In this document: positions 11,597-23,700 of the stretch, in pieces | How the letters are laid out: every line of letters starts with the position of its first letter | Position numbering within the stretch: the stretch's first letter is position 1 | Assembly (NCBI GenBank): GCA_039602395.1 | Contig: JBCNJP010000006.1 | Span: forward strand, 39,152,731-39,216,730 | Length of the DNA: 64,000 nt | Direction: 5' to 3' | Origin: Deinandra increscens subsp. villosa | Taxonomy: Eukaryota; Streptophyta; Magnoliopsida; Asterales; Asteraceae | Notes under the pieces: generated by a model | Told to the model about the DNA's origin: nothing | The model's database searches: none | Seen by the model: the letters and a program-made list of their open reading frames with translations, nothing else | Made by a program: the position numbers and the translations under genes

Positions 11597-11785
11597 CTGA
11601 AAATAAACTAACCTGCACAAACAAGCTAGAATACCGGAGGTAAAGACGAACAAAAATAAAAATAGATAACTGAAAAAAAAGAAAAAATAAATGAACAAGA
11701 GGAAAAATATTTTTGATTTTTTTATATTTATAGCAAACAATCACAACTAAAATCAGACAAAGAAAATAACACTAAGCGCACTAGC

Positions 11786-11803
11786 TCCCCGGCAACGGCG
11801 CCA
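11786..11803 (-). other. Primer-binding site of N, tRNA-Asp type
   Basis: On the minus strand it reads TGGCGCCGTTGCCGGGGA, three bases inside the 5' LTR. This is the complement of the acceptor end of plant tRNA-Asp(GUC). It fixes the element's orientation. Confidence 0.9.
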
Positions 11804-11806
11804 TTT

Positions 11807-13131
11807 TGATAGCGGATGTCATGGTCCACTTCAAAAACCTAAATAACCTACGTAGCTAGGGTAAATAGGGTATCGAATCCACGAAGAGCATGTGGTCAGT
11901 GTTATATGATTTATTTCATTATTTGACTACATTGAACTAAAAAAAAAAACTAAAAAGTGTAAAAGTTGATTTTTGATTTTAAAAGAAATAGTAAACAAGA
12001 ATAATAATGAATAAAAAAGATGATCACACTCAGGATTCAGATTAGCAATAGACAACGTAAACTTCATTTGATTATTTTGAAACTCTTACATAGACATAAA
12101 TTGGTATTGACTTTAGTGTGAAGTACTCGTACAAGACCAAGGAATCTGGCGGATGCTGGCTAACGGTCCGAAACCGAATAACGGCTCCTGCTAAGATGTT
12201 GCCTTAGTACGAGTCAATTGGTAATAATAGAATCGGTCATTACTCAATAATTAAGCTAGCAATTAATAATCAAGCAACGCCAAAACCAGTAAGACGAATC
12301 TTTATCAACTAAATCTACCAATGGCTTCTTATTCAATCATAAAATCGAATGCTTGAACTTACACCCAATGTCATAACAATCAAAACGAAGAAAACTGAAT
12401 CTTATACTAACCCTACACCGGGGTATGATCATAAGTACATAGCCAATCATAATAACGAAGAACTTCAATACTGTCACTATAAAATTCTCCATCAAAATAA
12501 ACCGACTAAAATAACAAGTATGTTCTACAATCAAACTAATAGAAAAATGATTAATAAAAAGAAATAACCCTCAATGATTGTATGAATTCTTCATGGAACA
12601 ATCCTGGTGCATGCGTCCAAAGCAGCCAAACGGCTGCACTTTGCTGCCGTCAAACCCTCGTGCCTCGAATGTCAATCCCCTTCTCAATTGTTGTTTCGTT
12701 TTTCTTTATAGATCTCCTAATTTCGGTTGCTTAGTTACAGCCCAAACCCAATTCTTTGTTATGGACTTCAGTTAGATCGGCCCACATGTTTTGCTCATAG
12801 CCCACGTCACCTTCCAATTTCAGCTCAATAATTATTAAACTCCCATTAAGCTATTCACGTGACATCTCCTGTTTTACAAACCAACACATAAATTTATTTT
12901 AACTTTTCATTCACTTTAGACAATTATTGGATATCATGATTTATGGAGCAATGTATGTTTGGTTCATGATCCATTGGAGCTTTCATTCAACTAACTAATA
13001 ACAATTTAATCTCATTTTTTCATAACCCATTAAGTACAAAAACCGACTAATATCAATATATATCGTACTTAGATCGATGCATTTCTAATATATTTAATAT
13101 AAAATAGAGTGTATCTAGACACCACTCATCA
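11807..13131 (-). repeat. 5' LTR of element N
   Basis: 1325 bp, the partner of 8044-9368. It is followed on the plus strand by the target copy atacc, which runs directly into a 13-C tract of the host element. Confidence 0.93.
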
Positions 13132-15349
13132 ATACCCCCCCCCCCCCAGGGGTCCTTTTCTATACGACACCATGATTTGACCTCTTGATTCGTGGTAAAC
13201 CTGCACAAAACCCTAACAAAGATTCATATGTACAGTTATCCAAAGCCAAATTCACTTTTGAAGATGATGATGCTCTTTGTATCGAATACACACGTTTACT
13301 TCATGCTCATGTCATACAATATTTTCACGCATAGTTTCAACCAATGTTCTGGCAAGAACGATTAATATTTCATGAAGTGTGAGTACACAAGGAGATTGGA
13401 CACACTTATATGCATAAGAAATGAAGATCTCCCTTGACGAGATAGGGAACTGTATAACCATTGGCACATCATTCTTGATATTTATCGATGCAAATTCTTT
13501 GCCAGATCCCGTCAAGCATGTTAGATAATTCTTTTTGAACTCTACACTACCTATTACGTCATTTACACCCTCCTGGTTTGTATCTCAACCGGTGCCATTC
13601 TAAACTCACATGTCATGCTTTGGAACGTGTGGTTGCGACTACACTACGCTTACTATCTCAGTACTAACTTGAATTCACGAGCTGAGCCATTAGCGCTCTT
13701 CATCTTAAATTTCTACCCCATACTTGATGCCATGCATATTTCTATAGGGCACCATTGATTATCGGTATCTCATACTTTGTGCTATTATTTGTTGAACTGT
13801 CACCCTTATTTTCGGACCCTTACCAAAGGTAATATGTATGATGATATGTTGTACGATGTTGAAACCCATTATGAATTTGAACCTAATTATTTACATGATT
13901 ACTTGAATAATTCTTAGCAGAATAGAGTAAATTAAAAAAAAAACAAATTTTTACGTGTTACCCCTCAAAGGAAATAGTAGCACGCGAATTGATTTATGTT
14001 TGGATCTCGGTTTTGTTTTCAAAAAATCTGTACGTTGCCAGCTATGTTTCGGTGTGTGATCAATTTTTAAACCATTTAACCATGTTAAGTAGTTTGTTTG
14101 CTTTTGACTTTCTCATGAGAAATGTTTACAAATCATATGTGTTTATTCATGCTAAATTTGTGAACCTTATTATATGTTTAGGGTATAGAAACTAATTAAT
14201 TATTGAAAGCTAGTTAAAACATAAGTTGGATGGAATTGTATAATTACCTATGTTTATGAAACGTGTTAGGAACTAGAAAGTGCCATTTTGTTGATGTGTT
14301 AACTGGATTGAGTATGAAACCAGACACCATGCAAGGTTCTAAGTCCCCTACCTCGGTGGGAATGACAAGACTATGTGAAGTTGCCCCGTCAACTTTGAAC
14401 CGTATGGGTTGTGTTGGTTAGTTTATGAACTTATATGCTAGAGATATGCCATGTTAGGGTCGTATGATAGTATATAAGGTGTTGGGACAATTGTATGCCC
14501 TGTAGGGTAACACTTCATGATAGATTACATGCTAGTATGCGTTGCCCGTGTCAACCTTTATAGGAAGCCTTCGTAAATGTTATTATGAATCATGTGAAAA
14601 TTATTTGGTTAAAAAGTACTAAATCAATCAATGGGTCCTCGTGTTAACTTGGTCAGTCTGGTAAAATTCTATGCTACTTTCTAGTTGGTTGGCAAATTCA
14701 GACGTTTACGTTTTCATTAGACAACAAGTCTATTAATCATAAACTGATTGACTTGATGCACACATGATTTTCTCATACTCAAGTTCCATCCTCTTTAATT
14801 TACGCGGGTTATTGGTGAATGCGAATGCGTTAAGCGAAAATGAGACACGAAATAAGAATCTCACTCCTAGCATCGGGTACGATATCTAGAAGCTACTCAC
14901 ACATATTGTCCCTTCTTCGGATTGAAATTTTGATTTCAGAGACTTATGTTACCATGTCATTCTGTTTGGCCTTGCCACTCGATACGATTCCCATAATACA
15001 ATCGTTCGACTTTTCTTATAGAAATGCTTGATCAAAGAAAACCACTTTCTATACTTCCAATTTCAATTCCTTTTGATTTTCTTTATACATTTGACATCTG
15101 CTCAACGTGTTGTATACATTCCTGAATATAACGTCCATCACTCCTCTTAGAGTAGAGAAGTCATATTCTTTTGATAGATTACTGTCGATATTAATTCTTG
15201 TAATAATTGACGTCGATTTAAATTTCGGGCCGAAATTTCCTTCAAAAAGGGGATGATGTGATGACCCATAAAATTTGTCTTTCTTTTTGACCAGCTCACT
15301 AACCACGTCTTACAATTTTCGGGACGAAAATTCTTTAACAGGGGGATAC
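13132..15349 (+). mobile_element. Element B, internal region part 2
   Basis: Non-coding sequence colinear with 51195-53476 of element A. It includes a strongly conserved island at 14336-14515 and two purine-tract/LTR-start-like motifs in a row at about 15232-15262 and 15320-15351. A poly-C run abuts the N target site at 13136-13147. No gag-pol reading frame is present. Confidence 0.75.
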
Positions 15350-16899
15350 TGTGACAATCCGTTTTTTCAGGTTCTTTCCCGATTTAACCTAAACCTAAAC
15401 TGCTATAAATGTTGTGTGAACATTTATGAAGATTGACTTGTGTTGACTTTATTATCTAGCGTTTGTGTAACTATCATCTATACCAGCATACACGTGAGCC
15501 TAGACGTTTTATATATAATGATTTTACGTAAATCATGTCCTATTATTTTATGTGAACATTTTGTCATTTTATGTGACAATTATACTTATGATTTTATGTG
15601 GTAAATATATATATATACATATATACATTATATCCTATTATTCGATGTGCCAATGTGTTATGTGGTTACACATAACGTTTCTATTATTTTATGTGAGTTA
15701 AACACGTATCGTTATGATTTCAGGTTCATCATTTTATGTGAACTCAACATATAGGTATGGAATTATATCTATGATTTTAAGCAAACTAAAAGTATATATT
15801 TGTGAATTTACGTGGCTAAACAAGGTTTATATTTCTATAAACGTCACATGTTAAATATGATACACGTTCAGTCATTGTCTAAGTTATCTCCATTAACCCC
15901 GTTAGCTTTGGTTAACTCCCTTCTAAACTTAGAGGGACTGACTTGTCATTTTTCTAAACTTCTTTTAACTAAACAAACTCACGAGGACTCACAATTTAAT
16001 TTCCCAAACTTGGTTCTTGTGATGTAAATTATGTGAGGGGCTGGTTCTGCCATTTAACAAATGTGAATTTGAAAGTTTCTTTTTTTAAGAAATCAGTCGA
16101 GTGTCCGGCGACTATTTCAATCCCGTAACCATAGCGACTATTTTAATCCCGTAACCATCGTTTTAATTCAAGGGTTATTGATCGCCGGAAGTCGATTGAA
16201 TATACTTAATCTCTAACATAACCTCAAGCCTCCATTTGATCAGTCTCCACCACTAATCTCGAAATCCCTTTCTCTCTCGCTTCCTGGTTCTATCATGAGT
16301 CACCGTCGGAGTGAAATCCGGTCATGTTCAAACCGAGCCAGCCTCCACTATAACTGTTATCATCGTCCTCGCATCTCTGTCAGATTTTTCATCACCATCG
16401 GTAGGCGCGTGGACAACAGCACCACTTGGAAGCAACATAGACCAAACGCTGGTGTCGGGTTCGAGTTACAGTTCAAGATCATCGCCATCGTCTCGCGTTT
16501 CGGTGTTTGTTTCACGTCAAGGTGATTCTAAGACTCCCCTATATTCGATTAAAACATTCATGGTTCATCTGTTCATCCCTATATGGCTTCTGCAAATTTT
16601 TATTTCCATCAACCGTTAATGGGACGAGTGACGGTAGGGTTGGGTGAGGAAGATGGCACCCAACCCGTAAGGGTTAAATATTTGTGAGCTTAGTGAAAAC
16701 CAAACCTGGTGTTTTCTCTGGTTGTTGGTCGCGTGAATTTTAATGGCAAGGTCACGGGTTCGAGTCCCGACCTTACCATTTTATTTTGTTTTGTTTAATG
16801 GAAACCCTCCTGTTCGCTACTGTTGGATATAAAGTTTCCGAATCAAATTTGTTAACAATTGGAGACTTGTTCCGGTGGCTGAGATGATGTGTCCTGAAC
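15350..16899 (+). repeat. Truncated 3' LTR of element B
   Basis: It starts tgtgacaatccg directly after the purine tract aacagggggatac, as at 53477 in element A. It follows the A LTR in order for ~1.5 kb: TGTGAAC blocks, TA-rich tract, CCGG-rich segment, then the tRNA-like module at about the same offset. It is cut off at ~16900 where the D LTR begins. The second half is not visible elsewhere in the window. Confidence 0.75.
16720..16780 (+). other. tRNA-like B-box module in the B LTR
   Basis: The segment contains aaggtcacgggttcgagtcccgacctt, where ggttcgagtcc fits the pol III B-box consensus and the flanks can pair. It lies ~1370 bp into the LTR, the same offset as the second module of the A LTRs. 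No acceptor stem can be formed, so it is not a functional tRNA gene. Confidence 0.55.
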
Positions 16900-17250
16900 T
16901 GAAAGAGAGTGTAGCGGTGGATCGTGTCAACTCAAGTCATTATACGTAAACAAAACGAACAAGAACAAGGTAAATAAACTTAATATTTGATTCAAACACT
17001 CAAGAACAGAGGTTACAAAGACTCAGAGCAAAACACCTTAAGTTTCACACAGTTAAGACTAAACGTTGCAAAATTCTAGCCTAACACAACTATATATAAG
17101 TGACCGATCACCCGAACTGGGATTTGTCTGAACTGGCAGTTTGGCTGCCAGTTCGCCCAGAGTTCGGGTGCAGTTCGGCTAAACTAGATTTTACTTATTT
17201 CTTCTGAATCTTTCGCCTGATTCAGCATCTTGTCATATTATGCATCAACA
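16900..17250 (-). repeat. 3' LTR of copia-like element D
   Basis: 351 bp. On the minus strand it starts TGTTGATGCATAATATG, preceded by the purine tract AAGGGGGGTT (17251-17260). It resembles the G LTR in layout: gtggatcgt phrase, TATA box, gaact motifs, tcaaca end. The TATA-like tract is at 17091-17098. The inverted motif array is at 17111-17185, on the U3 side. Confidence 0.75.
17111..17185. repeat. gaactgg / cagttcgg motif cluster upstream of the D TATA box
   Basis: Copies include ccgaactggg, tgaactggcag, gccagttcgcc, gagttcggg and cagttcggc in both orientations. They sit directly on the U3 side of tatatataag (17091-17100). They can form short hairpins. Confidence 0.7.
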
Positions 17251-17257
17251 AACCCCC

Positions 17258-17677
17258 CTTTGGCAAATGCTGGTTAGTCTTTATCATTCTTGAGCTCCGG
17301 TCTCTGTCCATGTCTTCTCGTGGTTATGCCCGGCATATATGTTTAATGCAAAGCAAATCCGGATCACCCTTTGGAATTGCCGAGCCTATTCCATATAATC
17401 AGGATGGAACATAATCTAATTCTGGTACAACTCGTCTATGTCAGCCCTCGATAAGTTGTTCGGCCACATCGGGTCAAACACCTTCACCACTTTGTTATCA
17501 TCCTCCAATACAATCACAACTTCTCATGTCTTTTCATTGTAGTACCACCACTTTAAGTTTTTGATGAAATCCAACTCCATCTTCATCAATGGAATCTTCT
17601 TCATAACATTGGGCTTATTATTGAAAGTTAGTACTATCAGCTTCTTTCCAGTTTTCTGATGTATCTTTGTCGGATGT
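17258..17677 (-). pseudogene. C-terminal part of the element D protein, severed by element C
   Basis: Read on the minus strand from the C insertion point, the frame continues as KLIVLTFNNKPNVMKKI..., then a WWYYNEKT segment with a TGA stop near 17523, then VIVLEDDNKVVKVFDPMWPNNL and further stops. It joins in frame with the C-terminus of the 28798-29702 ORF once element C and one gatgt copy are ignored. The family is unrecognised beyond its being a repeat-associated ORF. Degenerate. Confidence 0.55.
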
Positions 17678-17843
17678 TGTAACAGCCCAGACCCGTCGCA
17701 ACCAAGATATTGTTCGCTTTGGTAGCCGGCATGCCCTCAGGCATCCGCCCCTCACGATTTTAAAACGCGTCTTGGTGGGGGAGGTATCCACACCCTTATA
17801 AAGGCATGCTTAGTTCCCCTCCCCACCAATGTGGGATGTTACA
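17678..17843 (-). repeat. TRIM-like LTR forming the left end of element C
   Basis: 166 bp. On the minus strand it starts TGTAACATCCCACATTGG and ends GGGCTGTTACA, with a tttataagggtgtgg core. Adjoining it are a purine tract (CCTAAGGGGGGAGGAT) and a minimal internal region with a CCAGCGAGGACGCTGG hairpin-like phrase. I recognise this layout from plant TRIM elements: LTR, Met primer site, ~70-bp internal, purine tract, LTR. Only one TRIM LTR is present; the other is replaced by the gypsy LTR. Confidence 0.7.
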
Positions 17844-17895
17844 ATCCTCCCCCCTTAGGGGACCAGCGTCCTCGCTGGCACACTGGCCGACGACC

Positions 17896-17908
17896 GGCTC
17901 TGATACCA
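17896..17908 (-). other. Primer-binding site at the gypsy-LTR/TRIM junction
   Basis: The minus strand reads TGGTATCAGAGCC immediately after the inner end of the gypsy LTR. It is followed by TRIM internal sequence instead of the gypsy leader. Both parental elements use initiator tRNA-Met, so this shared site is the natural crossover point. Confidence 0.85.
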
Positions 17909-19317
17909 ATCTGTCACACGCCCAAGTAGCCACTAACGGAGTTTATACCGTAAGGGGGTGCGAGCAAACCAGGACCACAACCATTAGTTACAAATACTAA
18001 ACGAATCAGAGTGAGTCCAAATACATTTCATAAAATAAAGTCTCAAATACGCAGCGGAAAAATATTGTCTTAGCACTAACCACGTGCTTTACAAATTCAT
18101 TGTTTAAATTCTCAATTAAGTTCGAACAAAAGTAAATGTCTTCGTGTGTCATGCCAACCCGCTCCGGATACTCCTCAGCGATCTGCAAAAGTTTAAACCA
18201 CGCAAGTGTCAACCTAACGGTTGGTGAGTTCACGGTGGGCTTGTCATGCAGTGGCCCGGTCTCATAATCATAATCGTGTCAACATATACTTATGAAATGT
18301 TTATTTGTTAAAAACAATGCTTAGTGATATCCATAATCATAGTATTGTGGTTTAGTAAAAGTATTGTCCGTAACATACGTTATCGGGTATGTACTAGTTT
18401 TGTATAGTTAAAGTGCTCAACCGATATCGCGGGTAGCTAATCCGTTGTTCCATGCACTAAGGAAGTTTGTACCAAAGCTGACTGATAGTTTTCGTAGTGG
18501 CAGCGCCATCATCTATTTTTTTTTGCGGACCTATGTCATCGCGGCTTTGCCTCCCCCGTGTCCTCTCGGGACCACGGTCGGATATGCTGATATTGTACCT
18601 CCGTGCACCTCCAGTGTCACGAGGCGGAGTTTGTCAAACTCCAGTAGATCTACCCAACATCCCCTCGCTTTACAATTAATGGTACAATTAAGTTGAGGAC
18701 TTTTTCAGTTATAAGGCAATCCTTAGAAATCATGTGATATCATGTGGTTTAGACTTTAACCTACACTAGCCATATTAAAACGGTTTACTTTGGGTTCTCA
18801 TGAATCCCGAAAACATTTTCAGTTTTATTTTAGAAACAGTTGTTTAAGTATTTAACAAGTGTCTCCCATAAGACACTTCAAGTTCATCAAGTGGGTGCCA
18901 AGCACTCCTAAGTTTTCAAGTTCATCAGAGAGGTGCATAGCACTCATAAGGTTGTCAGCATTGTTTTTCATTAAGTTATTCGGTGTGACCCAAACGGGTT
19001 CACGGTAAATGGGTTAGTGACACTCACCTTTGGTTGCACTGCTACACTTGCTAAGTAATCCAAATATTGTTTGCTTAACGAAGACCTATGAACACGTTTA
19101 GGTCTTAAGTATTAGTTTTGTGTCTAATCTTTAACTTACGTCACTATGGCCCATAACATAGCACGTTGGAACTATGACACGACATATCGACACACGACAC
19201 CGATGGTTGATCATAAACAAGGGTTCACATAAATCAGAAATCAAGCATGTTTCATTATTGCATAATCATGCAAGTCATGGCATACATTCAAGTAAGTTGC
19301 ACAAGTTTGGGTTTTGG

Positions 19318-19660
19318 TCTGGTCTCAGTTTCGCTAACAGTTTCGCTACAGTTTCGCTATGCAGTTTCGCTGCACAGTTTCGCTGTGTGTACGGGCAGCA
19401 CCTTCGCTAGGGAATACCCGATGACACAGTTTCGCTAGCTAGTTTCGCTCGAAACTGTTCGCACAGTTTTGCTAGCATAGTTTCGCCCGAAACTGGTTTG
19501 AACTTTCGTTCAGGGACAAGGTCTATGGTTATTTCGCTCGGTAGTTTCGTTCAAGCAATACACAGGCGACACTATAGTTTCGCTACATAGTGTCGCTGGA
19601 TGAATATTCAAAGGGTCTGCGAAACTATAGTTTCGCCTAAAGAATTGCCCAGTTTCGCTG
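19318..19660. repeat. agtttcgct motif array in the transcribed part of the left C LTR
   Basis: More than fifteen copies of agtttcgct and near variants occur at irregular spacing, some facing each other (for example gcgaaactatagtttcgcc near 19618-19637). No ORF or larger repeat unit explains it. Confidence 0.85.
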
Positions 19661-20180
19661 GTCGCGAAAAACACATAAATCAGCCTAAAAATCAATCTAA
19701 CAGCTTCCATACTTCATGTGATTCAATATTTAGCATGCATAATCATTTACCAACATTAAACAGTAAGTTTTTAACACTTTAAACATGGATTTTCATCATC
19801 AAATCACCAAAAGCACATTTTAAACCTAAAATGACCTAATTAGCATAAATCTTCATTATGGCATGATTCTACACGTAAAGTTGCAAACCTTATAACAGAT
19901 CTAGCATTCCTAAGCATCATATCAGAAGATCAATTGATTCTATGAAGGTTTGGTCATGCTTTTTAAGAAAACACATAGAAAATGCATGAAAATGGTTTTG
20001 AGACTTACGGTTCGATCTAGGATCCGGATGGATGATGTCTCGAGGCTGAGATCACGTCGGCTCGTGGTGTTTCTCGGCTGACCAGATTTCACAGGAGAAG
20101 AGATGGAGAGTGTGTGTGTGTTTTGTGTGGTTTATGCAAATGGGGAGTAATTAGGGTTTTATGGTCTTTATATCAGGAGC

Positions 20181-20292
20181 TAGTTTCGCTGACAGTTTCG
20201 CTGGCCAAGCGAAACTGGCTCTGAACACATGCAAATCAAACAGCTTAGCCGGCTACCGAGCGAATCTATAGTTTCGCCCAGTAGTTTCGCTG
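20181..20292. repeat. agtttcgct motif cluster upstream of the left C TATA box
   Basis: Five to six copies in both orientations lie on the U3 side of tttatatc (about 20167). This is the mirror image of 26412-26524. Confidence 0.8.
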
Positions 20293-20557
20293 GAAACCAA
20301 AAGTGGACAATTTATCACAAAATCAAGGATTCACAATTTGTCATGCTACTAATAGTACTAAATCATGCGTTTAAATCACATTGCACATAATGACAATAAA
20401 TAAATAAACACATAACACATATGGACGGGTTCGGTGATCAACCAAAGGTCGTGGACGTACTCAGCCTAGTTAAGCATTAGCTACTAAGTTAACACTTATA
20501 ACGTAACTAACGGAGATTGTCTAACGGAAGTTAACCTTGGAATTCTCGGATGTCACA

Positions 20558-20716
20558 TCATCCCCTTGTAAATGGAATTTTCGTCCCGAAAATTAATCTT
20601 GCGTCGTAGCGTTCGCTGCCTCAGCTGTCGTGGTTGCTGTAGTTGCTGGGGAAAGAAAGCAAAAGTTTTAGGGTCGCCACATCCTCCTCCTGTTAAAGGA
20701 ATTTTGGTCCCCAAAA
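20558..20716 (-). other. 3' UTR of element C with two successive purine-tract motifs
   Basis: The minus strand reads accaaaattcctttaacagg, with aggaggatgtgg following, then ~110 bp later cgggacgaaaattccattta and the functional acaaggggatga before the LTR. The outer part (20558-20664) recurs inverted at 26040-26146. Confidence 0.7.
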
Positions 20717-23700
20717 TTAAATCATACCTTGAGTTTCTGTGGACGTTTGCCCGAACAAGTGAGGATACTTTTTCTTCATTTGATCCTCTCGTTCCCATGT
20801 ATATTCAGGTCCACGCTTTGAGTTCCATCGAACCTTGACGATCGGAATCTTGCTACGTTTGAGGGCTTTCTCCTCGCGTCCCATGATTTCTACCGGTTTC
20901 TCAATAAATCTCAAATGTTCATCAACTTCCAATTCCTCCAAAGGAATTATTTCAGTGTCTTCAGCCAGACATTTCTTCAAGTTAGAAACGTGAAACACGT
21001 TGTGAACTCCATCGAGTTCTGCAGGGAGTCGTAATCGGTAGGCCACCGGGCCTACTTCCCCAATGATTTCAAATGGACCGATATAGCGAGGATTCAGCTT
21101 TCCACGCTTTCCGAAGCGTATCACTCCTTTCCAGGGAGATACCTTCAATAGTACCTTGTCGCCTACCTCGAACTTCAAAGGTTTACGGCGTTTGTCAGCA
21201 TAGCTCTTTTGTCTGTCACGTGCTGCGGCTATCCGTTTTCTTATTTGAATAATTCGTTCCGTTGTATCATGAATGATTTCCGGTCCGGTGAGTCCCTTCT
21301 CACCCGTTTCGGCCCAACACACGGGCGATCTACATTTTCTGCCATAAAGAGCTTCAAAAGGTGCTGCACCGATGCTCGTGTGATAACTGTTGTTGTAGGA
21401 GAACTCCACCAACGGAAGGTGAGCCTCCCAGTCTTTACCGAAGTCGAGAACGCAAGCTCGGAGCATGTCTTCTAAAGTCTGAATAGTTCGTTCCGTCTGA
21501 CCATCGGTCTGTGGGTGATAAGCTGTACTCATATCCAGTCTGGTTCCCAGTGCTTCTTGCATAGATTGCCACAGTCAGGAAGTAAATCGAGGATCTCGGC
21601 CAGAGATAATGGTCTTAGGCACTCCATGACGTGCCACAATTCGGTCAATGTACAGCTTTGTTAACTTATCCATATTGTCAGTTTCTCTCATTGGAATAAA
21701 GTGTGCAGATTTGGTTAGTCGGTCAATGATAACCCAAATCGCATCCGGTCGATTCGATCGATGAGGTAATCCTGTTACAAAATCCATGGAGATATCCTCC
21801 CATTTCCATTCCGGGATTTTTGGTTGCTGCAATAGCCCAGAAGGCTTTTGGTACTCGATCTTAACTCTTGAGCACGTTAAACACTTAGCCACAAATCACG
21901 CAATGTCGGCTTTCATATTCGGCCACCAATACAATTTCTTCAAATCTTGGTACATTTTGTCCGATCCAGGGTGCACCGAATACCTTGATTTGTGAGCCTC
22001 GTCCATCACGAGCTCACGGAGATTTCCAAGTAAAGGAACCCAAATTTTGTCATTGTAATACCTGAGTCCGTCGGACTTAATTTCAGAGTTACCATCCACT
22101 CCCCGCAGTGCTTCAGCTGCGAAGTTTTCCTCCTTTAAAGCTTCTCGTTGGGCATCGCGGATCCGATTCGGCAATCCCGTGTGAATGGTAAGTTGCAGCG
22201 CTCGTACTCGTCGAGGATTTTCGTACTCTTTTCGGCTTAAGGCATCAGCCACAACATTGGCTTTTCCCGGGTGATACTTAATCGCTAAGTCATAATCATT
22301 TAGGAGCTCGACCCACCTTCGTTGTCGCATGTTGAGGTCCTTTTGTTCAAAGATATGTTGCAAGCTTTTGTGGTCGGTAAATATCGTGCACTTTGTTCCG
22401 TAGAGGTAATGTCTCCAAATCTTGAGTGCAAATACAACGGCTCCTAATTCCAAATCATGTGTTGTATAATTCTTCTCAGTATCCTTCAGTTGCCTGGACC
22501 CGTAGGCAATCACTTTGTCTCGTTGCATCAACACACAACCGAGTCCTTGAATGGATGCATCGCAATAGACCACGAAGTCGTCCACCCCTTCGGGTAACGA
22601 GAGAATCGGAGCTGAACATAACATTTCCTTAAGAGTTTGAAACGCGTGTTCTTCTTTTTCACCCCATCTATATTGCACTCCTTTGTGCGTTAAAGCTGTT
22701 AAGGGTTGAGCCAATTGCGAGAAACCCTTGATGAATCTTCGGTAATATCCGGCAAGTCCCAAAAATTGTCGGATTTCGGTCGGCGCTCTCGGAGTAGACC
22801 AATTCTTGATAGCTTCCACTTTAGCTGGGTCGACATGAATTCCATCCTGATTGACAATGTGTCCAAGAAACTGGACTTCGCGAATCCAAAAATCGCACTT
22901 TGAAAACTTGGCGTATAGCTGTTCCTTGCGGAGTAATTCCAAGATAAGCCGTAGGTGTCTCTCGTGTTCTTCCTTTGTCTTGGAGTAGATTAAAATATCA
23001 TCAATGAAAACTATCACAAACTGATCGAGGTACGGCTTGCACACTCGATTCATTAGATCCATAAATACAGCAGGCGCATTAGTTAGCCCAAACGGCATAA
23101 CTAAAAACTCGTAATGTCCATACCGAGTTCTAAAAGCAGTCTTGGGGACATCCTCATCACGAACACGAAGTTGGTGATATCCAGACCGTAGATCAATCTT
23201 TGAAAAGTAACTCGAACCTTGCAGTTGGTCGAAAAGATCGTCGATTCGAGGAAGTGGATACCGATTCTTGATCGTAACCTTGTTAAGCTCTCGGTAGTCG
23301 ATACACATTCGGAACGTTCCATCTTTCTTCTTAACAAACAGTACCGGGGCTCCCCATGGAGATGAACTTGGATGGATAAACCCTTTGTCGAGTAACTCTT
23401 GAAGTTGTGCGGAGAGTTCGTTGAGTTCGCTTACTGCTAAGCGGTACGGTGCGCGTGCAATCGGAGCGGCTCCTAGAGCTAAGTCGATTCCAAACTCGAC
23501 TTGTCGAAATGGAGGCAAACCAGGCAAATCTTCAGGAAATACATCTTGAAAGTCGCGGACTATCGGGTAGTCGTCGATTTTACGCTCGGGAAGTGTCGTG
23601 TCCGTGACGTTTGCAAGGATCGCGAAGTGACCTTTGCGAAGACATTTCTGAGCTTTACGGAACGAGATAATACCGGTGACTGTTCCACCTCTTTCACCGT

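Larger units (their letters stand above)
8044..13131 (-). mobile_element. Element N: non-autonomous gypsy-type element with tRNA-Asp primer site
   Basis: A complete 5088-bp insertion in element B. The LTRs at 8044-9368 and 11807-13131 are both 1325 bp, with about eight mismatches counted by eye. The target duplication atacc lies at 8039-8043 and 13132-13136. The element reads on the minus strand. The reverse complement of 11786-11803 is TGGCGCCGTTGCCGGGGA, complementary to the 3' end of plant tRNA-Asp, a site typical of Tat/Athila-type gypsy elements. The matching purine tract (AAGTTGGGGAATG on the minus strand) lies at 9369-9381. The body encodes only a zinc-knuckle-like protein. Confidence 0.93.
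17912..20557 (-). repeat. Left LTR of element C (sense with respect to gag-pol)
   Basis: 2646 bp. On the minus strand it starts TGTGACATCC directly after the purine tract (20558-20573) and ends GTGTGACA. A TATA-like ttatatc lies near 20168, with an agcgaaact array on each side. It is inverted relative to 26147-28792, which has the same length. Confidence 0.9.

Noticed and set aside
11190..11744. 184-codon minus-strand ORF as a protein
   Set aside because: It is an overlapping frame of the zinc-knuckle reading that starts at 11596. Its Met/Ile/Arg-rich composition reflects the wrong frame.
13136..13148. Poly-C run as a telomeric or regulatory signal
   Set aside because: A single homopolymer next to a target duplication; most likely slippage, or assembly uncertainty.
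16295..16619. Overlapping ORFs of 76 and 102 codons in the B LTR
   Set aside because: Overlapping frames in LTR sequence with no similarity to element A readings and no domain.
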